Program-made: the position numbers and the translations under genes | In this document: piece by piece, positions 20,570-32,546 of the stretch | Layout of the letters: every line of letters begins with the position of its first letter | Position numbering within the stretch: the first letter of the stretch is position 1 | The notes under the pieces: model-generated | Told to the model about the DNA's origin: nothing | The model's database searches: none | The model's input: only the letters and a program-made list of their open reading frames with translations | Assembly (NCBI GenBank): GCA_013350335.1 | Contig: CM023532.1 | Span: forward strand, 94,423,064-94,487,063 | DNA length: 64,000 nucleotides | From: Chimonanthus salicifolius | Taxonomy: Eukaryota; Streptophyta; Magnoliopsida; Laurales; Calycanthaceae | Direction of reading: 5' to 3'

Positions 20570-23500
20570 TGTAATAGCCCGGGTTTTTAAATCAAGAAAT
20601 ATATTGGCTATTATTTATTTAATTGTTGAAATTAAGAATTTTTGATGAAATAGATGTTAGATGGATCAAAGTTGGGGCAATGGCCCAAGTATGGTCCAAT
20701 GGACCACGGATTGGATTATTTCCAATTAATTGGGTCGAATGCACAATTGGGACCTAATGGATCAAGATGGATTGAGCATTAGGGTAAATTGGTAAGAAAT
20801 GGATTTAATTGGGTCATGGACCCAATTGTGATCAAAGGCATGGGGTCCACCTCATCAAGTGAGGTGGCAAGTGTAGGAGTGGAAATCCAAGTGGCATAGC
20901 CAAGTGGGACCCAACTCCACCTCAACAAGTGAGGTGGCGTGTGGGCCAAGACACATGTGGGGCCGACCACCATGGTTGACTTGGTCAACCATGGGTGAGT
21001 CAAAGATAAATTAAAGAAGATTAACCATAGTAAGTGGAATTAAATTATTTATTTGTAATGACCTAAGTTAGATATCAATTCAAATGATTGAGTTGGGAGT
21101 GGAGTTACATTAAATGGAGTGAGTCAAATGGGGAGTGAGTCACCTAAAAGACCAAACGATGGAGTGAGTCAAGTGGGTGGTTTCATCTCATGGAAACCAC
21201 TCCACCAAAACTGTTGGGATAATGGGTGGTATGCCATGTGGAGAGCATGCTTTCCCCTTGGCTAGACCAAAAGCTTAGGTGGAGGGCATACATTGGCCAA
21301 AAGAGAGGTGTTGGTTTCATCTCATGGAAACCACCAAACCACCCAAGGAAACAAGCAAACCAAAACCATTGGGATGAAGAGTGGTATGCCATGTGGAGGG
21401 CATGCACCCCCCTTGTCTAAGACAAGGAGCTTAAATGAAGGACATGCTAGACCATGCATTGGTCAAAAGAGAGGTGGTGGTTTCATCTCATGGAAACCAC
21501 CAAACCACCCATGAAACCAAGCCAAAACCGTTGGGGAGGAGAGTGGTGTGTGCCATGTGGAGGGCATGCACCCTCTTGTTTGGTCAAAGAGCCCATGGGG
21601 AAGACTCCACATTGATGAGGGTGGAGTCTAACCCAAGCAAACCCTAGACAAGATGGGAAAGGGGACTTTGATCTCATTCACCTCATCTCACTCTCTCCCT
21701 CTGTCCCTCTCTCACTCAAGGCCGACGCTCACTCTAAGAGAAAGAAGAAAAAGACTTAGAGAAATTTGGATCTCAAGCCCCTCTCCCTCAAGCTAGGCCG
21801 AGCCTCTCATTGAACAAGACTTGGAGTTTTATCCATTCTCTCCTCCTCTCCCTCTCTCAAACCTACACTTTTTGGCCGAACCCTCTCCTTAGGTTTTCAT
21901 CTCAAGACCTCAACACACTCTTGGCCGAAGATCAAGGAGGAAGAAAGAAGAAATACTAAGGAGAAGATCGGAGGAGCAAGAAGGAGCGAAGGAAACCGGA
22001 GGAGTCGCGGAATCGGTAAGTAGTACTTAACAAGATTTTATTAATTTGAAGGGTTGAAGGAAACCATGGAATCCCATTTTTGGATTGGAGACTTGGCCAA
22101 AATATTATGGGCCATGGATTTAAAATCCATCCAAGAAATGAGATAGGAAATGGACAAACCCTAATGGGTAAGATGGGCTATGTAAATGATGGAACATTAA
22201 GGACATTATGTATATATGACTAAGGACCTCTTGCATGAACAATATAACGATTATGATCATGGATCATGGGTTGGCCTTGCATGGCCGAACCCTAATTGTT
22301 ATAGATATATGGAAAGGACCTCATGCATGTCTAAGATAAGGTGTATAATCAAGATCATGGTTTGGCCCTTGCATGGCCAAACCCTAGATTTCTATGTATA
22401 TGGATCATAAGAACTAAAAAGGATTTGGCTGAGGTTTGGCCATGATGTATGGTTGAACCCCATCAAGGGATAAAATCATAAGTATGTGATTTTTAAGGGT
22501 AAGTGATGAACCATAGGGTTCGGCCACGTTGTATGGCCGAACCCCATTGAAAAATATTGGTGAATTGTAATGAGTTTTAAAGGATGAAAATCATAGATGC
22601 ATGTTAGTAATTTTAAAAGGTTTTGAATGGATGCATGTTAAGGATTTTAAATGGTCTCAAATATTATAAATGGTGAAGAACCATGGACACATGGCCGAAC
22701 CCCATGGAGAGATATTGATGGACTTAGATGGTTTTGGACCATGAAAATGATGGGGGAATGTTGGTAGTTTTAATGGGTTTTAAATGTGGTAAATGATGAT
22801 TTAAATTGATGAACCTAAGTGTATGATTAAACACCCCATGGAGGGGCTTTGTTTATTGACCTAAGATTGTGAATGATTTAAAGGAGAAGATGGAAAAATG
22901 ACATCATTGGCATGAACCATTTTAATGGGTCATTCATGGATCTATGCATGTTTAGATGAATGGATTATCAAGCTAAGGAATGGAGGAAATTATTAGGGTT
23001 TTATGTCATGATTTTTGAATCATTTATGGATCTATGTTTATGGATCAGTTATGGACCTAGGTATGTATAAATAAAAAAAGTGATTAGCTATGGAAAGAAT
23101 GATGGCAAAGAGGTAAATATGGTGAAAATGAAAGGACCATGGGTTCGGCCATGGTGTATGGCCGAACCCCATGGAGAATGTTTTGTGGACTTAGGGTTTT
23201 ATTAATAGTAAATGATTAACCTATATGTGATTGGATCAATGAATCAAAGGATGGCTGATCTTGGATCCACATGATTAAAATGATCTTAGGATTAAAAAGG
23301 GACCCAAAACCAAGTGGTGAGGTTCGGCCATGTTGTATGGCCGAACCCCACTAAGGCATGTTATGGACTTAAACATGGTTGGAATCAAATGGAACATTGG
23401 TTTGATTTGTTGATATGTAATAAGGTAACGGGATCTCACAAGCGGTGCACGATCAGTGATCGATCTTTGGACGGAAACCCAAGGACCCGATATTTCGACA

Positions 23501-24443
23501 TTGGTAGGATTTCTACCTCATTGAAAGCCATGGATTATGTGTATATGAATGTTTTACATCAATTATTTTGGGTATGAAATGGTATGCCTTAGTGATGGAA
23601 GTTTAATGCCATGATTTGTATTATTACATAGCATGTTTGCACTTGCAACTCATGCATGGCATGGGAGGGATCAATTGAAAGGAGTCCACGCTCCATTCGG
23701 ATTTCCGATAAAGCAACCGTGGGGTGGAATCCACACTGATTCCAAGGAATGTATGTTTGAAATGTAACCGGAGATCCACACTCCATCGGGGCGTCCGTAA
23801 GGCAATTGTGGGGGTAGCTTGATGTGCATTAGCCATCAAGAGGAATGTATGATTGATTTGTAACCGGAGATCCACACTCCGTCGGGGCGTCCGCAAGGCA
23901 TATGTGGGGGTACCTTGATGTGCATTTTCCATCAAGGGGGATATTATGTGATGATGATGATATGGATGATGGGTTGGTCTCATGGCATATGACACCCATG
24001 GCATGGCATTTACTTTCATGGTTTTGACATTACTTATGACTGTGTTTTGTTTATACTAATCCATGTGTTGACCCTACTCGGAGTACCTACTGGGCGCGTT
24101 GTCTAACGCCCTAATTCCACCTTAGATGATGACACAGGAAATGGACAAGGCGATGGACGTGATCGGAGCCAAGCATAGGAGCTTGAAGGAGCTAGATTGA
24201 TTTATTTAAGTTTTATTTATGGAAATGTAATTTGAGTAATTAGCTCGTTGGATTGTAATAACTTAGACTATTGCTATGGTTTGGACTTTATTTTTTGACA
24301 TTCTAAGTTAAGGTTTTTATTAATTAAGTGATGTACTTCTTTGCTATTTAATAATTGGTAGGATAGACTCTATTATAATTCTGCTAGAAAGTTTACATTT
24401 CGTAAGCCTAACTTATTTACGTGTGAACCGTTCTCGTCAACTT
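20570..24443 (+). repeat. 3' LTR of element 2, missing its last about 158 bp
   Basis: It starts TGTAATAGCCC and follows the 5' LTR until CGTCAACTT at 24443, which matches 15388 in the 5' LTR. It has small deletions relative to the 5' copy near 20730. The tract 21417-22986 appears identical to 12360-13929. Hairpins lie at 22516-22544, 23141-23169 and 23321-23347, the donor at 22016, the stem-loop repeats at 23668-23940 and the GGGCG hairpin at 24092-24111. Confidence 0.9.
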
Positions 24444-24539
24444 GATGTGTGGTCTGACCCCATCAAAGGTTAGGATCATGGCTATTGGATTTAAAAGAGG
24501 AAATGAGGAACCATAGGGTTCAGCCGTGGTGTATGGCCG
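24444..24539 (+). repeat. First piece of truncated LTR H
   Basis: This 96-bp piece is LTR sequence from the hairpin-array region. It begins inside the right arm of one hairpin (compare TGTGGTCTGACCCC with TATGGTTGAACCCC at about 13390) and ends inside the next (TATGGCCG). The LTR continues at 36323 after element 3. Its 5' part is missing at the junction with the truncated 3' LTR of element 2. Confidence 0.75.
24535..24539 (+). other. Target-site duplication, left copy, of element 3
   Basis: GGCCG here equals GGCCG at 36323-36327 on the other side of the element. Confidence 0.92.
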
Positions 24540-25606
24540 TGTAAGGGCCCGGAATTTTTAAATTAATAAAAAATGTGGATATAAGTTATTTTAGTGATGG
24601 AAATTTGGAAAATTGGTGAAGTAAATGGTAAATGGGCCAAAATTTGGACAAAGGCCCAAGTATGGCCCAATAGACTAATGTGTGGATTTAAAGTTATTTA
24701 AATGGGTCAAGAATGGTCAAATTGGGTCACATACCCATTTGGGACCCGATGGGTCAAAGTAGTTAAGCTCTAAGGTAAATGGGCTAGATGGAAATGTAAT
24801 TGGGCCATGGGCCCAATGGTGATCCATTTAGAGGGTATTCAATGAAATTAAATCACCTAAGTTAAGTTAAAAATTAAACCAAGGTGATGTGGCCAAGTGG
24901 GACCCACCTCCACCTCATCAAGTGAGGTGGCATGTGGGCCAATAATTGGTGGGGCCGGCCACCATGGTTGATTTGGTCAACCATGGGTGGATTTATAAAG
25001 ATGGTGGCTTAAGTAAATGGGAATTAAAGTAACTAAAATATCTAAATATAAAATGATTAAAAAAATTATACAAATGAGGTGGTCAAAGTGGGGTCAAAGG
25101 GTGAAAACCAAATCACCTCATCCCAAACCCAAAATAAAATACGTTGGGGCTTTGTGGTGGTTTAGATAACCACCACCATAAAGCAAATTAAATATCTTTT
25201 AAATATCTTAGGGTTGGTGGGGTCTTTAATGTAAAGAAAAATGGGGATAAGTCTTGAGTTTCTTTTCCATTTTTTTATCCTCTCTTCATTTTCACTCCAT
25301 TCTCATCCTCCATTGCCGTCCCATGTCCAAGTGAAGGAGAGAAAAAAAAAAAGAGAAGGAGCTCAAGGAGAGAAGGAAAAAAAAAATGGAATTTGGAGGG
25401 AGTTCACTCTAAGATTAAGGTCATCATCTTCTTCTCATCATCTTTTCCTCTTTTCATCTCTCAAATTCAAACCTAACATGGCTGATTTTAAGGTTGGGAG
25501 TTGCCACCCTTGATCAAAGATTTTGACCTATCAAAGATCAAGAGGAAGGAGAGAGGAGGCTAAGGAAATCGACGGGAGCGGCGGAAGTCGGAGGAGACGA
25601 CGGATT

Positions 25607-25613
25607 GTGAGTA
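25607..25613 (+). promoter_or_regulatory. Candidate 5' splice donor in the 5' LTR of element 3
   Basis: GATT then GTGAGTA follows GGAGGAGACGACG. The 3' LTR copy is at 33615-33621. A candidate acceptor is ATACAG just before the ATG at 28866. Confidence 0.45.
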
Positions 25614-27397
25614 TTTCTTAAACAAGAAATTTTGGATTTTTAGGGTTTAAGATTTGGAAATTATTTTTGTAGAATTTAATGGTGGTTACATAAATTTATG
25701 CCATGGATGTTAAACCCATCAAATGAGAGGGTGGAAGATGGAGGAAACCCTAAATGGGTAAATTAGGGTTAGGGTAAGGAAATAAATAAATGGATTATGT
25801 GCATTGGGTAATTTATGAAATTAAGAATGGAATTAGGTTATTGGAAGGAAATCATGGGCCATAGGGTTTGGCCATGTAGCATGGCCGAACCCCATGGTGG
25901 GTGATTTGGTATTGGATTTAAATAATTAGGGTTTCAAAAAGATGGAAGACAATGAGGGTTTTATCTAATGAAAATTAGGGTTGTAGATGAATGAATGGGA
26001 GTAAGTTGTAAAATGGTTTTATGATGAAAATGCGAAGGGGTTTATGGCATTGAAATGCATGGAGGAAGTGAACCTTGAGCCATGGGTTCGGCCATGGTGT
26101 ATGGCCGAACCCTATGGTGATCAAATGGTGGAATGAAGGGTTGTGACTAATGGAAAGTAAATGGGAATGTTGGTGGTGTTGATGGACCCGAAAATGGTTT
26201 TAGCATTGATATTTGTAATGGACTCTAATGTAGCTAAGGATGATGGTTTTAAGTGTATGAATTAAACCCTTCATGGAGGGATTTGTGATAAACCCAAATG
26301 TGTAACAATGGACCCAAGAAAAATGGGGAAAGGACACCATGGGTTCGGCCATGGTGTATGGCCGAACCCATGGCCCAATTGTGATCCATTTTGGTGGGTT
26401 AAATTGGATGATGAATGGTGTGTGTGTGTGGTCTCCAAAGGAAATGAATGAGTAATGGACTCATTGAAGTTAAATACATGAGGTAAATCCCATGGGAAGA
26501 GTTGATGAATTAGGTATTTTGAACCCATGGCCATTGGTGAACCATTTAAAGGGTTAAGTATGGGGTTATGGATGGGTTTAAATGAATAATGGTGAAATTA
26601 ATAAAAGACTAATTTTAATGATGTTATGACATGGTTCAATGGGTCATTAATGGACCTAAGTTAGGGATCTAAGTCTATGATCAATTATGGACTTAATCAT
26701 GCATGCATAAATGGGTGATTAACCATGGAAAATGAGGTAGTGGCAAAACCGTAATTAAATGCCAAGTTCAAGAATTCCATGGAGATTGATCATGGAATGA
26801 GGGGATCTAATGTGATAACCTTATAAGTGGTTAATAAAGCCTAGGGTGGCTGATTTTAGACATATGTACTTAAAAATATATAATGGATTAGGTGGGACCC
26901 ACAAAACCTAAATGATGACCGGTTTTTCATAAGGGCTTATAAATGGTTGAAACATGGACTAATGATTAGTGTGTAACAAGGTACTGGACATCGCAGGCGG
27001 TGCGCGATCGGCGACCGGGTTTGTCGAGCGGAAAAATGTAAAAGGACGCAAGTCGGTATTAGGTAGGATTCCTACATTTTTGTAAGCCATGGATTGGGTG
27101 ATGTTTTCTTTAATTTATTTTGGAAAGCATGTGGTTGCCTTTAAGATGAGTTTTGGATTATGTATCTTGTGATGTTTTCCTTTAAATTATTTTGGAAATC
27201 ATGTGAATGTCTTAAGATGCATTTGGGTTAAATATTATGGGATGTTTTTCCCTTTGATTTATTTGATAATCAAGTAATTGTTTTAAGATGGGTTTTTGTG
27301 TTACTATTGAACTACATATATTTACATGGCACATGACATCTACATCTCATGCTGGCATGGGAGGGATATGACAGGGAAATGATGAAATGAAACCGGA

Positions 27398-27600
27398 GTC
27401 CATGCTCCGTCGGGGCGACCGATAAACAGCATGGGGACATTTCACATATGTATTATGATACCTTGATGATGCTTTTCCATCAAGGGGGATGTTGTATTTA
27501 TTATTGTACCTTGATGATGGTTCTTCCATCAAGGGGGGGGATGCCTAGTGTGGATCGCATCTTGATGAGGCTTTTGCATCAAGAGGGTCATGGTACGATG
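27398..27600. repeat. Stem-loop repeats in the 5' LTR of element 3
   Basis: Three successive stems have the form CTTGATGA...CATCAAG: near 27460-27484, 27509-27532 and 27570-27593, each followed by GGGGG or GAGGG. The 3' LTR copy is at 35406-35602. Confidence 0.7.
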
Positions 27601-28313
27601 ATGGTATGGATTCTATTTGGAATACTATGGATGGTTGGAAAAAGGGACATTCTAGAGTTGAGGATGAGATTGATGGGCGGGATTCATGACATAAAACACC
27701 ATTGCATTACATTGTACCAAATGGCATAATTTTGAGATAATATCTTCTATATGCTTTGTTATTACTAATCCATGTGCTAGCCCTACTCGGAGTCCTACTG
27801 GGCGCGTGGTCTAACGCCCTACTTCTACCCTAGCCGACGATGCAGGAGATGGCGGCACGGAAGGACAGGACGGGAGTCAAGCTCAGGAGCTTGGGAAGGC
27901 GGATTCATTATGTTGTTTAAGTTATGTTGGAAAAATGTAATTTGAGTAGCTTAGCTTGTCGGAATGTAATAAATTAGATTACTGGCTATGTTTTGGGATT
28001 TTATTATGGACATTATGGTTTAGAGGTATTATAGAAATTTAAATGAATGTTATCTTCCTTGCTATCTCAAATCTGTAGGATAGTCTTTGTTGTTAATTCC
28101 GCACTGAGAAGTAATATTCCTTGAGCTTACATCTACGCTTGAACCGTACTCGTGGACTTGGCTCCACGCACGCGTAGGGTTGGCCAGTTAAGGGCCGGGC
28201 TTTAGAAGCTCGGACTTAACTCGCGTCGTGACGTCCGCGCCCTTTGTCACTTTTATGGAAAAAAAAAAAAAATAGACTCTGATTTTCGGTGAAAAAGGGG
28301 CGGGCGTTACAGT

Positions 28314-28325
28314 TGGTATCAGAGC
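28314..28325 (+). other. Primer-binding site of element 3
   Basis: TGGTATCAGAGC, canonical, two bases after the LTR. Confidence 0.92.
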
Positions 28326-28549
28326 GAATTCGGAAGAATGAATCTCTCGAAGTAAGATTTAAGACGGTTGCACGTCTCACTGACGGCTAAGAATCCCAAC
28401 CGACCGACTCTTCGGAGTCCGCTGCACGGGGGCCGGGTTAATTTACTTCGATTGACTCAAACGGAAGTGTTTAATCTGAGAACAACAATTGACGGAAAGG
28501 AATGATAGCAAGGGAAGAAAGATTCATTCTATGAGAGATTTATTGAAAC

Positions 28550-28800
28550 ATAGCAAGATAGGGTTTACTTCCCCAGAAATGAGAAAACATCTAGGTTTTC
28601 CCCCAAATTGATGAAACAGTACTAGATTTATCAGACATAGTAAAGTAGGATGTACTTCCCCGGTATCCCCAATTTGAACAACAGACAATAGCAATTTAGA
28701 GATTCCCCACCAGAAACAAAGGAAAAACAAGTGTGCTTATTTGGCAACTTTCCCCAAACCAAATACATTGTGATATACATAAGAAATTCCCCAAAACTGA
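28550..28800 (+). repeat. Leader repeats of element 3
   Basis: Imperfect copies of TTCCCC(A/C)AAA...GAAACA...ATAG units lie between PBS and the Gag remnant, with no coding content. They are homologous to the arrays in elements 2 and 6. Confidence 0.6.
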
Positions 28801-28865
28801 GATTGGTTTTATTGGAAATTGCAGTTGATGATTTTTGGGTTCTATTGTACTCTATGAATACAGGT

Positions 28866-29210
28866 ATGTCAAATGAAGGGGACTGTACGGAATTATGGGA
28901 TAAGGGAACCCATAACTGTCTCATAGATTTGGTGTCTGCTTCCAGCATAGAAGTTAGCATGGACATGCAGGAGGGACCTCCCGAGGAAGATGAAGAGGAT
29001 TTAACATCTCTTTCTGAAGAGAATGTGGAAGACTTTCTGATGATAAGATAGTCGGTAGGGGAATTGGAACCCAGTTATATGTGCGAGTTGTGTAACCAGG
29101 TTGGGCACAATTGCACATATTGTCCCTACCCTCTTGAAGTGGTATACCCGATTTGTGGACTACATGGACACGGGAAAGAGAGGACTAACCGTCCTTATAT
29201 TGGAAAATAA
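28866..29210 (+). pseudogene. Gag-derived acidic/zinc-knuckle protein, broken
   Basis: An ATG at 28866-28868 (MSNEGD) opens an acidic region (QEGPPEEDEEDLTSLSEEN) homologous to the N-terminal part of the frame in element 1. A TAG at 29049-29051 interrupts it; element 6 has AAG there. The frame continues with a CCHC knuckle, CELCNQVGHNCTYC, and a second motif, ICGLHGHGKERTNR, that has lost its first and last Cys, then a TAA at 29208-29210. It has no capsid core. The frame is open upstream to about 28731, but the conserved ATG context with element 1 favours 28866. Confidence 0.65.
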
Positions 29211-31260
29211 TTAATGATTTTGGGGTTTTAAATGAAGGAAATAAGTGTGATATTAAATTGCACAAGCATGCTTGTATTGTGAGTGCATGTGAAGATACAT
29301 GTGTTAAATTCTTGTTGTTGAGTGTATGAGGTGATGAAATATGGAAAGATTAATAGTTATGATCATATTAATTAAGTGAGGAAAGAGTATGTAAAAAAAA
29401 AAAAAATGTACAATGATGAACTGCATGCATCAAATGAGGATAAGAGGCATGAACTTTTGATGTGGGGTATATGTTGCATATGTTTATGAGTAAGGTAAAT
29501 GTGAGTAAAAAGGGTGGGGAGTATTTGTTAATGTGATGAATGGGTATACTTGGGGGATGGTACAATGGCTTTTAGAAATGGTCTTTTATATTGGTGATAA
29601 CCCAGGGTTTGATAATTTGTCATGACCAAGTGAAGAGATTATGTTATGACATATAATGGGTGATGATGTAAGCGCTTTGTAAAGGGGTATAAGAGGTTCT
29701 CATGTGAACAAAGTGCCATTTGAGAGATGTTGGATAAACAATGTACTTGAAAGAGCCCGAAATGCATGGGTTAACTTACCACATGAAACTCGTGAGAAGA
29801 TGATATTATGAGGAGAATGTGAAAGGTCTAGCTTGCAAAAACTAATATATTGTATGAAAAAGAAAATCTTGTATGTATAATGCAATTGCATTCTCCCAAT
29901 GTGTTGTGTAGATTATGAACGAGTGATGATAGGCCTTGAAATGGGTTTATGGCCTTAAAAAGCATGAATGAATGATGGACCATGAACTTATGAAAATATT
30001 TTATTTAGTGATTGCATGAGGATTCCCTATGATGTTACTAAATTGTGAATTATCAATCGTTGCAATGAGTTTATATGATGTTACTTTGATAATTGGTGGT
30101 ATGCAATGAATAGTCATTGAGGAACAAGGATGTGTTACAGACTATGTGTATGATGATGAGTTGATAAAATACAGTGAATTGTGAATATGTAGTATGCAGG
30201 AAGAGGTCGTGATATGTTAATGCATTTGGTTGGAAACCCAGGTGGGCCTGATGGATAATTCCAAAGTTTAGGAATTTATGGATGGTCATGGATGGTCTTC
30301 GAATGTATTGGGATGACTTGCTTTGGATGAGTAGGATTGTTATTTCAAAATCTCTAGGTGTATGTTGTAAATGGGGTAGGGTAACCTAATCATAATTAGG
30401 TTGAATCACTAGATCTTATTAATGTGTTATTTCTTATGTTACCTCAAGTTGTTGTTTGATGAGAATGGAGATGAAAGATCTTGTTACACATGAGTTATGT
30501 TATTCGATGATTGTGTGTAATTTCAATTCTACGTGGCTTGCTAATGAAGGAATATGAACCGTATGATGTGGTAACCATTAATAACGTAGGCATGTAGGAT
30601 GGAATTTGGTGGTTGGTGAAATTTGTAATACTTGTGAATGTTTTAGTGGTGAATGGGTACTTTATGACATAACCTAAGTAAGCTTAGATGTATCACTATT
30701 GTTAGGAAGCTATGAATATGTGGAATAATCCAGAAGGGTAGGAAATTAGTATCTATATGACTTGGATTGATGTCGGGTATTGGTATTGTAGTAGTTATGA
30801 ACAAAAAGGGTTAGTCACATAGTGACTTATATACAAATAAAGGTATGATTGCTTTTGAGAGATAGACCTAAGGGAAAGGTTAACAGTCTAGTGAAACTTG
30901 AATGGGAAGCTATAGGCGACTGCCGAGTGAGACTGATCACCTGACTCTGTAGTTGGCCGATGGAATTCCAGGAGGGTGAAGCTAGAAACCTAGTTAAAAT
31001 GGAATCAACAATGGACTTGAGCATAGGCTCGTACTGGCAGACTAACTCACACAGAGAGTAGACCAAAGAACATATTGAAGGAGTACGTATGGGAAATGTC
31101 TTGGTAACAAATAAAGTGAAATAGAATACATTAAGCTACATAAAATCGCAAATGGGTTCATAAGGAAAATAGATAATATGAGACAGAGTAATTTCTGTAA
31201 GAATGGAACTCATAGGTCGATATGAGTGATATTGAGGTAATTAAGAGATATTTAACACAA
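29211..31260 (+). other. Non-coding middle of element 3
   Basis: About 2 kb of AT-rich sequence without a credible frame. The part 29930-30000 resembles LTR hairpin-array flanks (GGCCTTAAAAAGCATGAATGAATGATGGACCATGAAC) but the hairpin has gone. The part 30780-31260 is the block conserved in elements 1 and 6. Confidence 0.6.
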
Positions 31261-32490
31261 TTGAACGGGAACAATGAATAGACCCAGAAATGGAGGAGAT
31301 CTGGACCAAGATATCTGCATGTGAGGTAGTATTGGAATTTGAGTTACGACCGGGATAGGGTCTTGTGTTCCGAGGTAGGACGTAGGTACCTAAGAGCTAT
31401 AGAAGGGAGTTGTTGGTTGAGGCACACCAAACCAAGCTCTCTACCCATTCGGACAGCGCCGAAGATGTACCTGATCTTAAGAGGCACTATTGGTGGCATG
31501 GACTCAAGAGAGATGTGGCAGAGGTTATGCTCGCTGCCTAACTTGTCAGCAGGTCAAGGTGGGGGCATCAGGAGCCACTGGGGTTACTCAAACCCTTACC
31601 AGTGTCGGAGTGGAGATGGGAACATGTAGCCATGGACTTTGTAACAGGGCTGCTAAGGTCATCAAGGGGCAACGATGCAATATGGGTCGACGGTACATCC
31701 GAAATATTATCAGACTACATGGTATACCCCGGAATATTGTGTCCGACAGAGATGGCCGATTCACTAACAGAGTATGGCAGAGCATGCAATCGGCTAGGGG
31801 ACCGACGTGTTGACCAGCACAACATTCCACCCATAGACTGATGGACAGTCGGAAAGGACAATACAGATATTGGAGGATATGCTGAGAGAATGTGTACTGG
31901 ATTTCAAGGGTGAATGGGAGGATCATTTGCCATTGGTGGAGTTCTCTTACAATAATAGTTAACAGGCAAGCCTCCAGATGGCTCCGTTCGAGGCCTTATA
32001 CGGCAGGCCATGTAGATCACCAGTTTGTTGGACAGAAGTTGGTGAGCCTGCGCTGATTGGACCGGAGTTGGTTGCAGAAATTACAGCGCAGATTAAATTG
32101 ATACGGCAACATCTGCTCACTGCACAAAGCCGACAGAAGAGTTACGCCGACAAGAGGAGAAAGTTCCTCGAATTTGAGGTGGGGGTAGCTTATCAGTTGG
32201 AGCTCCCTCCGCAGTTATCCTCTTTACATGATGTGTTTCATGTGTCCATGTTGAGGAAATACAACCCTGATCCTTCACAGGTGTTGAACGTACAAGACGT
32301 CGATGTACAAAGCGACGTGATGTATGTGGAGAAACCGATCAGAGTGATTGGGAACGAACAAAAGGTGCTGCGGAACCGTGCCATTCAGTTCGTCAAGGTG
32401 GTATGGGAACGACATGGAAGTGAAGAAACCACCTAGGAACTCGAATCAGAGATGAGAGCCGCTCATCCGGAACTATTTGTGTGAGATGTT
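31261..32490 (+). pseudogene. pol: Integrase/chromodomain relic of element 3
   Basis: Pieces of Pol survive in several frames: the pre-integrase linker and H2C2 region (about 31290-31600), the second catalytic Asp (SDRDGRF, about 31745) and GQSER. The long frame 31978-32436 starts at MAPFEALYGRPCRSP. The stretch around the first catalytic Asp is deleted: ATATGGGTCG joins directly to ACGGTACATCC near 31690. About 40 residues from GDLVFLKVSP onward are also deleted inside the last frame, which stops at a TAG where relatives have Trp in ATWELE. It cannot encode an integrase. Confidence 0.8.
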
Positions 32491-32531
32491 TTAAACCTCG
32501 ACTTCGGTCGAATTTTCGGGACGAAAATTTT

Positions 32532-32540
32532 AAAAGAGGA
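32532..32540 (+). other. Polypurine tract of element 3
   Basis: AAAAGAGGA, six bases before the 3' LTR; the spacer TTGTAT is shared with element 6. Confidence 0.75.
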
Positions 32541-32546
32541 TTGTAT

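Larger units (their letters stand above)
11497..24443 (+). mobile_element. Element 2: Ty3/gypsy chromovirus with full-length but dead gag-pol; 3' LTR truncated
   Basis: The order is 5' LTR (11497-15546), PBS, repetitive leader, gag (16049-17009), pol (17010-20513), PPT and 3' LTR (20570-24443). The interior is about 5.0 kb, as expected for an autonomous chromovirus. The 3' LTR lacks its last about 158 bp because of a deletion junction at 24443, so its TSD cannot be checked. Many stops and frameshifts disable it. The LTRs differ by a few percent except in one identical tract, so it is older than elements 3 and 6. Confidence 0.9.
24540..28311 (+). repeat. 5' LTR of element 3 (3,772 bp)
   Basis: It runs from TGTAAGGGCCC to GGCGTTACA. 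Modules: GACCCGATGGGTC (about 24744), CCACCTCA/TGAGGTGG (24910-24930), CATGGTTGATTTGGTCAACCATG (about 24963), CT-rich tract (25255-25320), GA-rich tract and GTGAGTA donor (25607-25613), hairpins at 25864-25892, 26094-26112 and 26341-26369, stem-loop repeats (27398-27600) and the GGGCG hairpin at 27800-27819. Confidence 0.94.
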
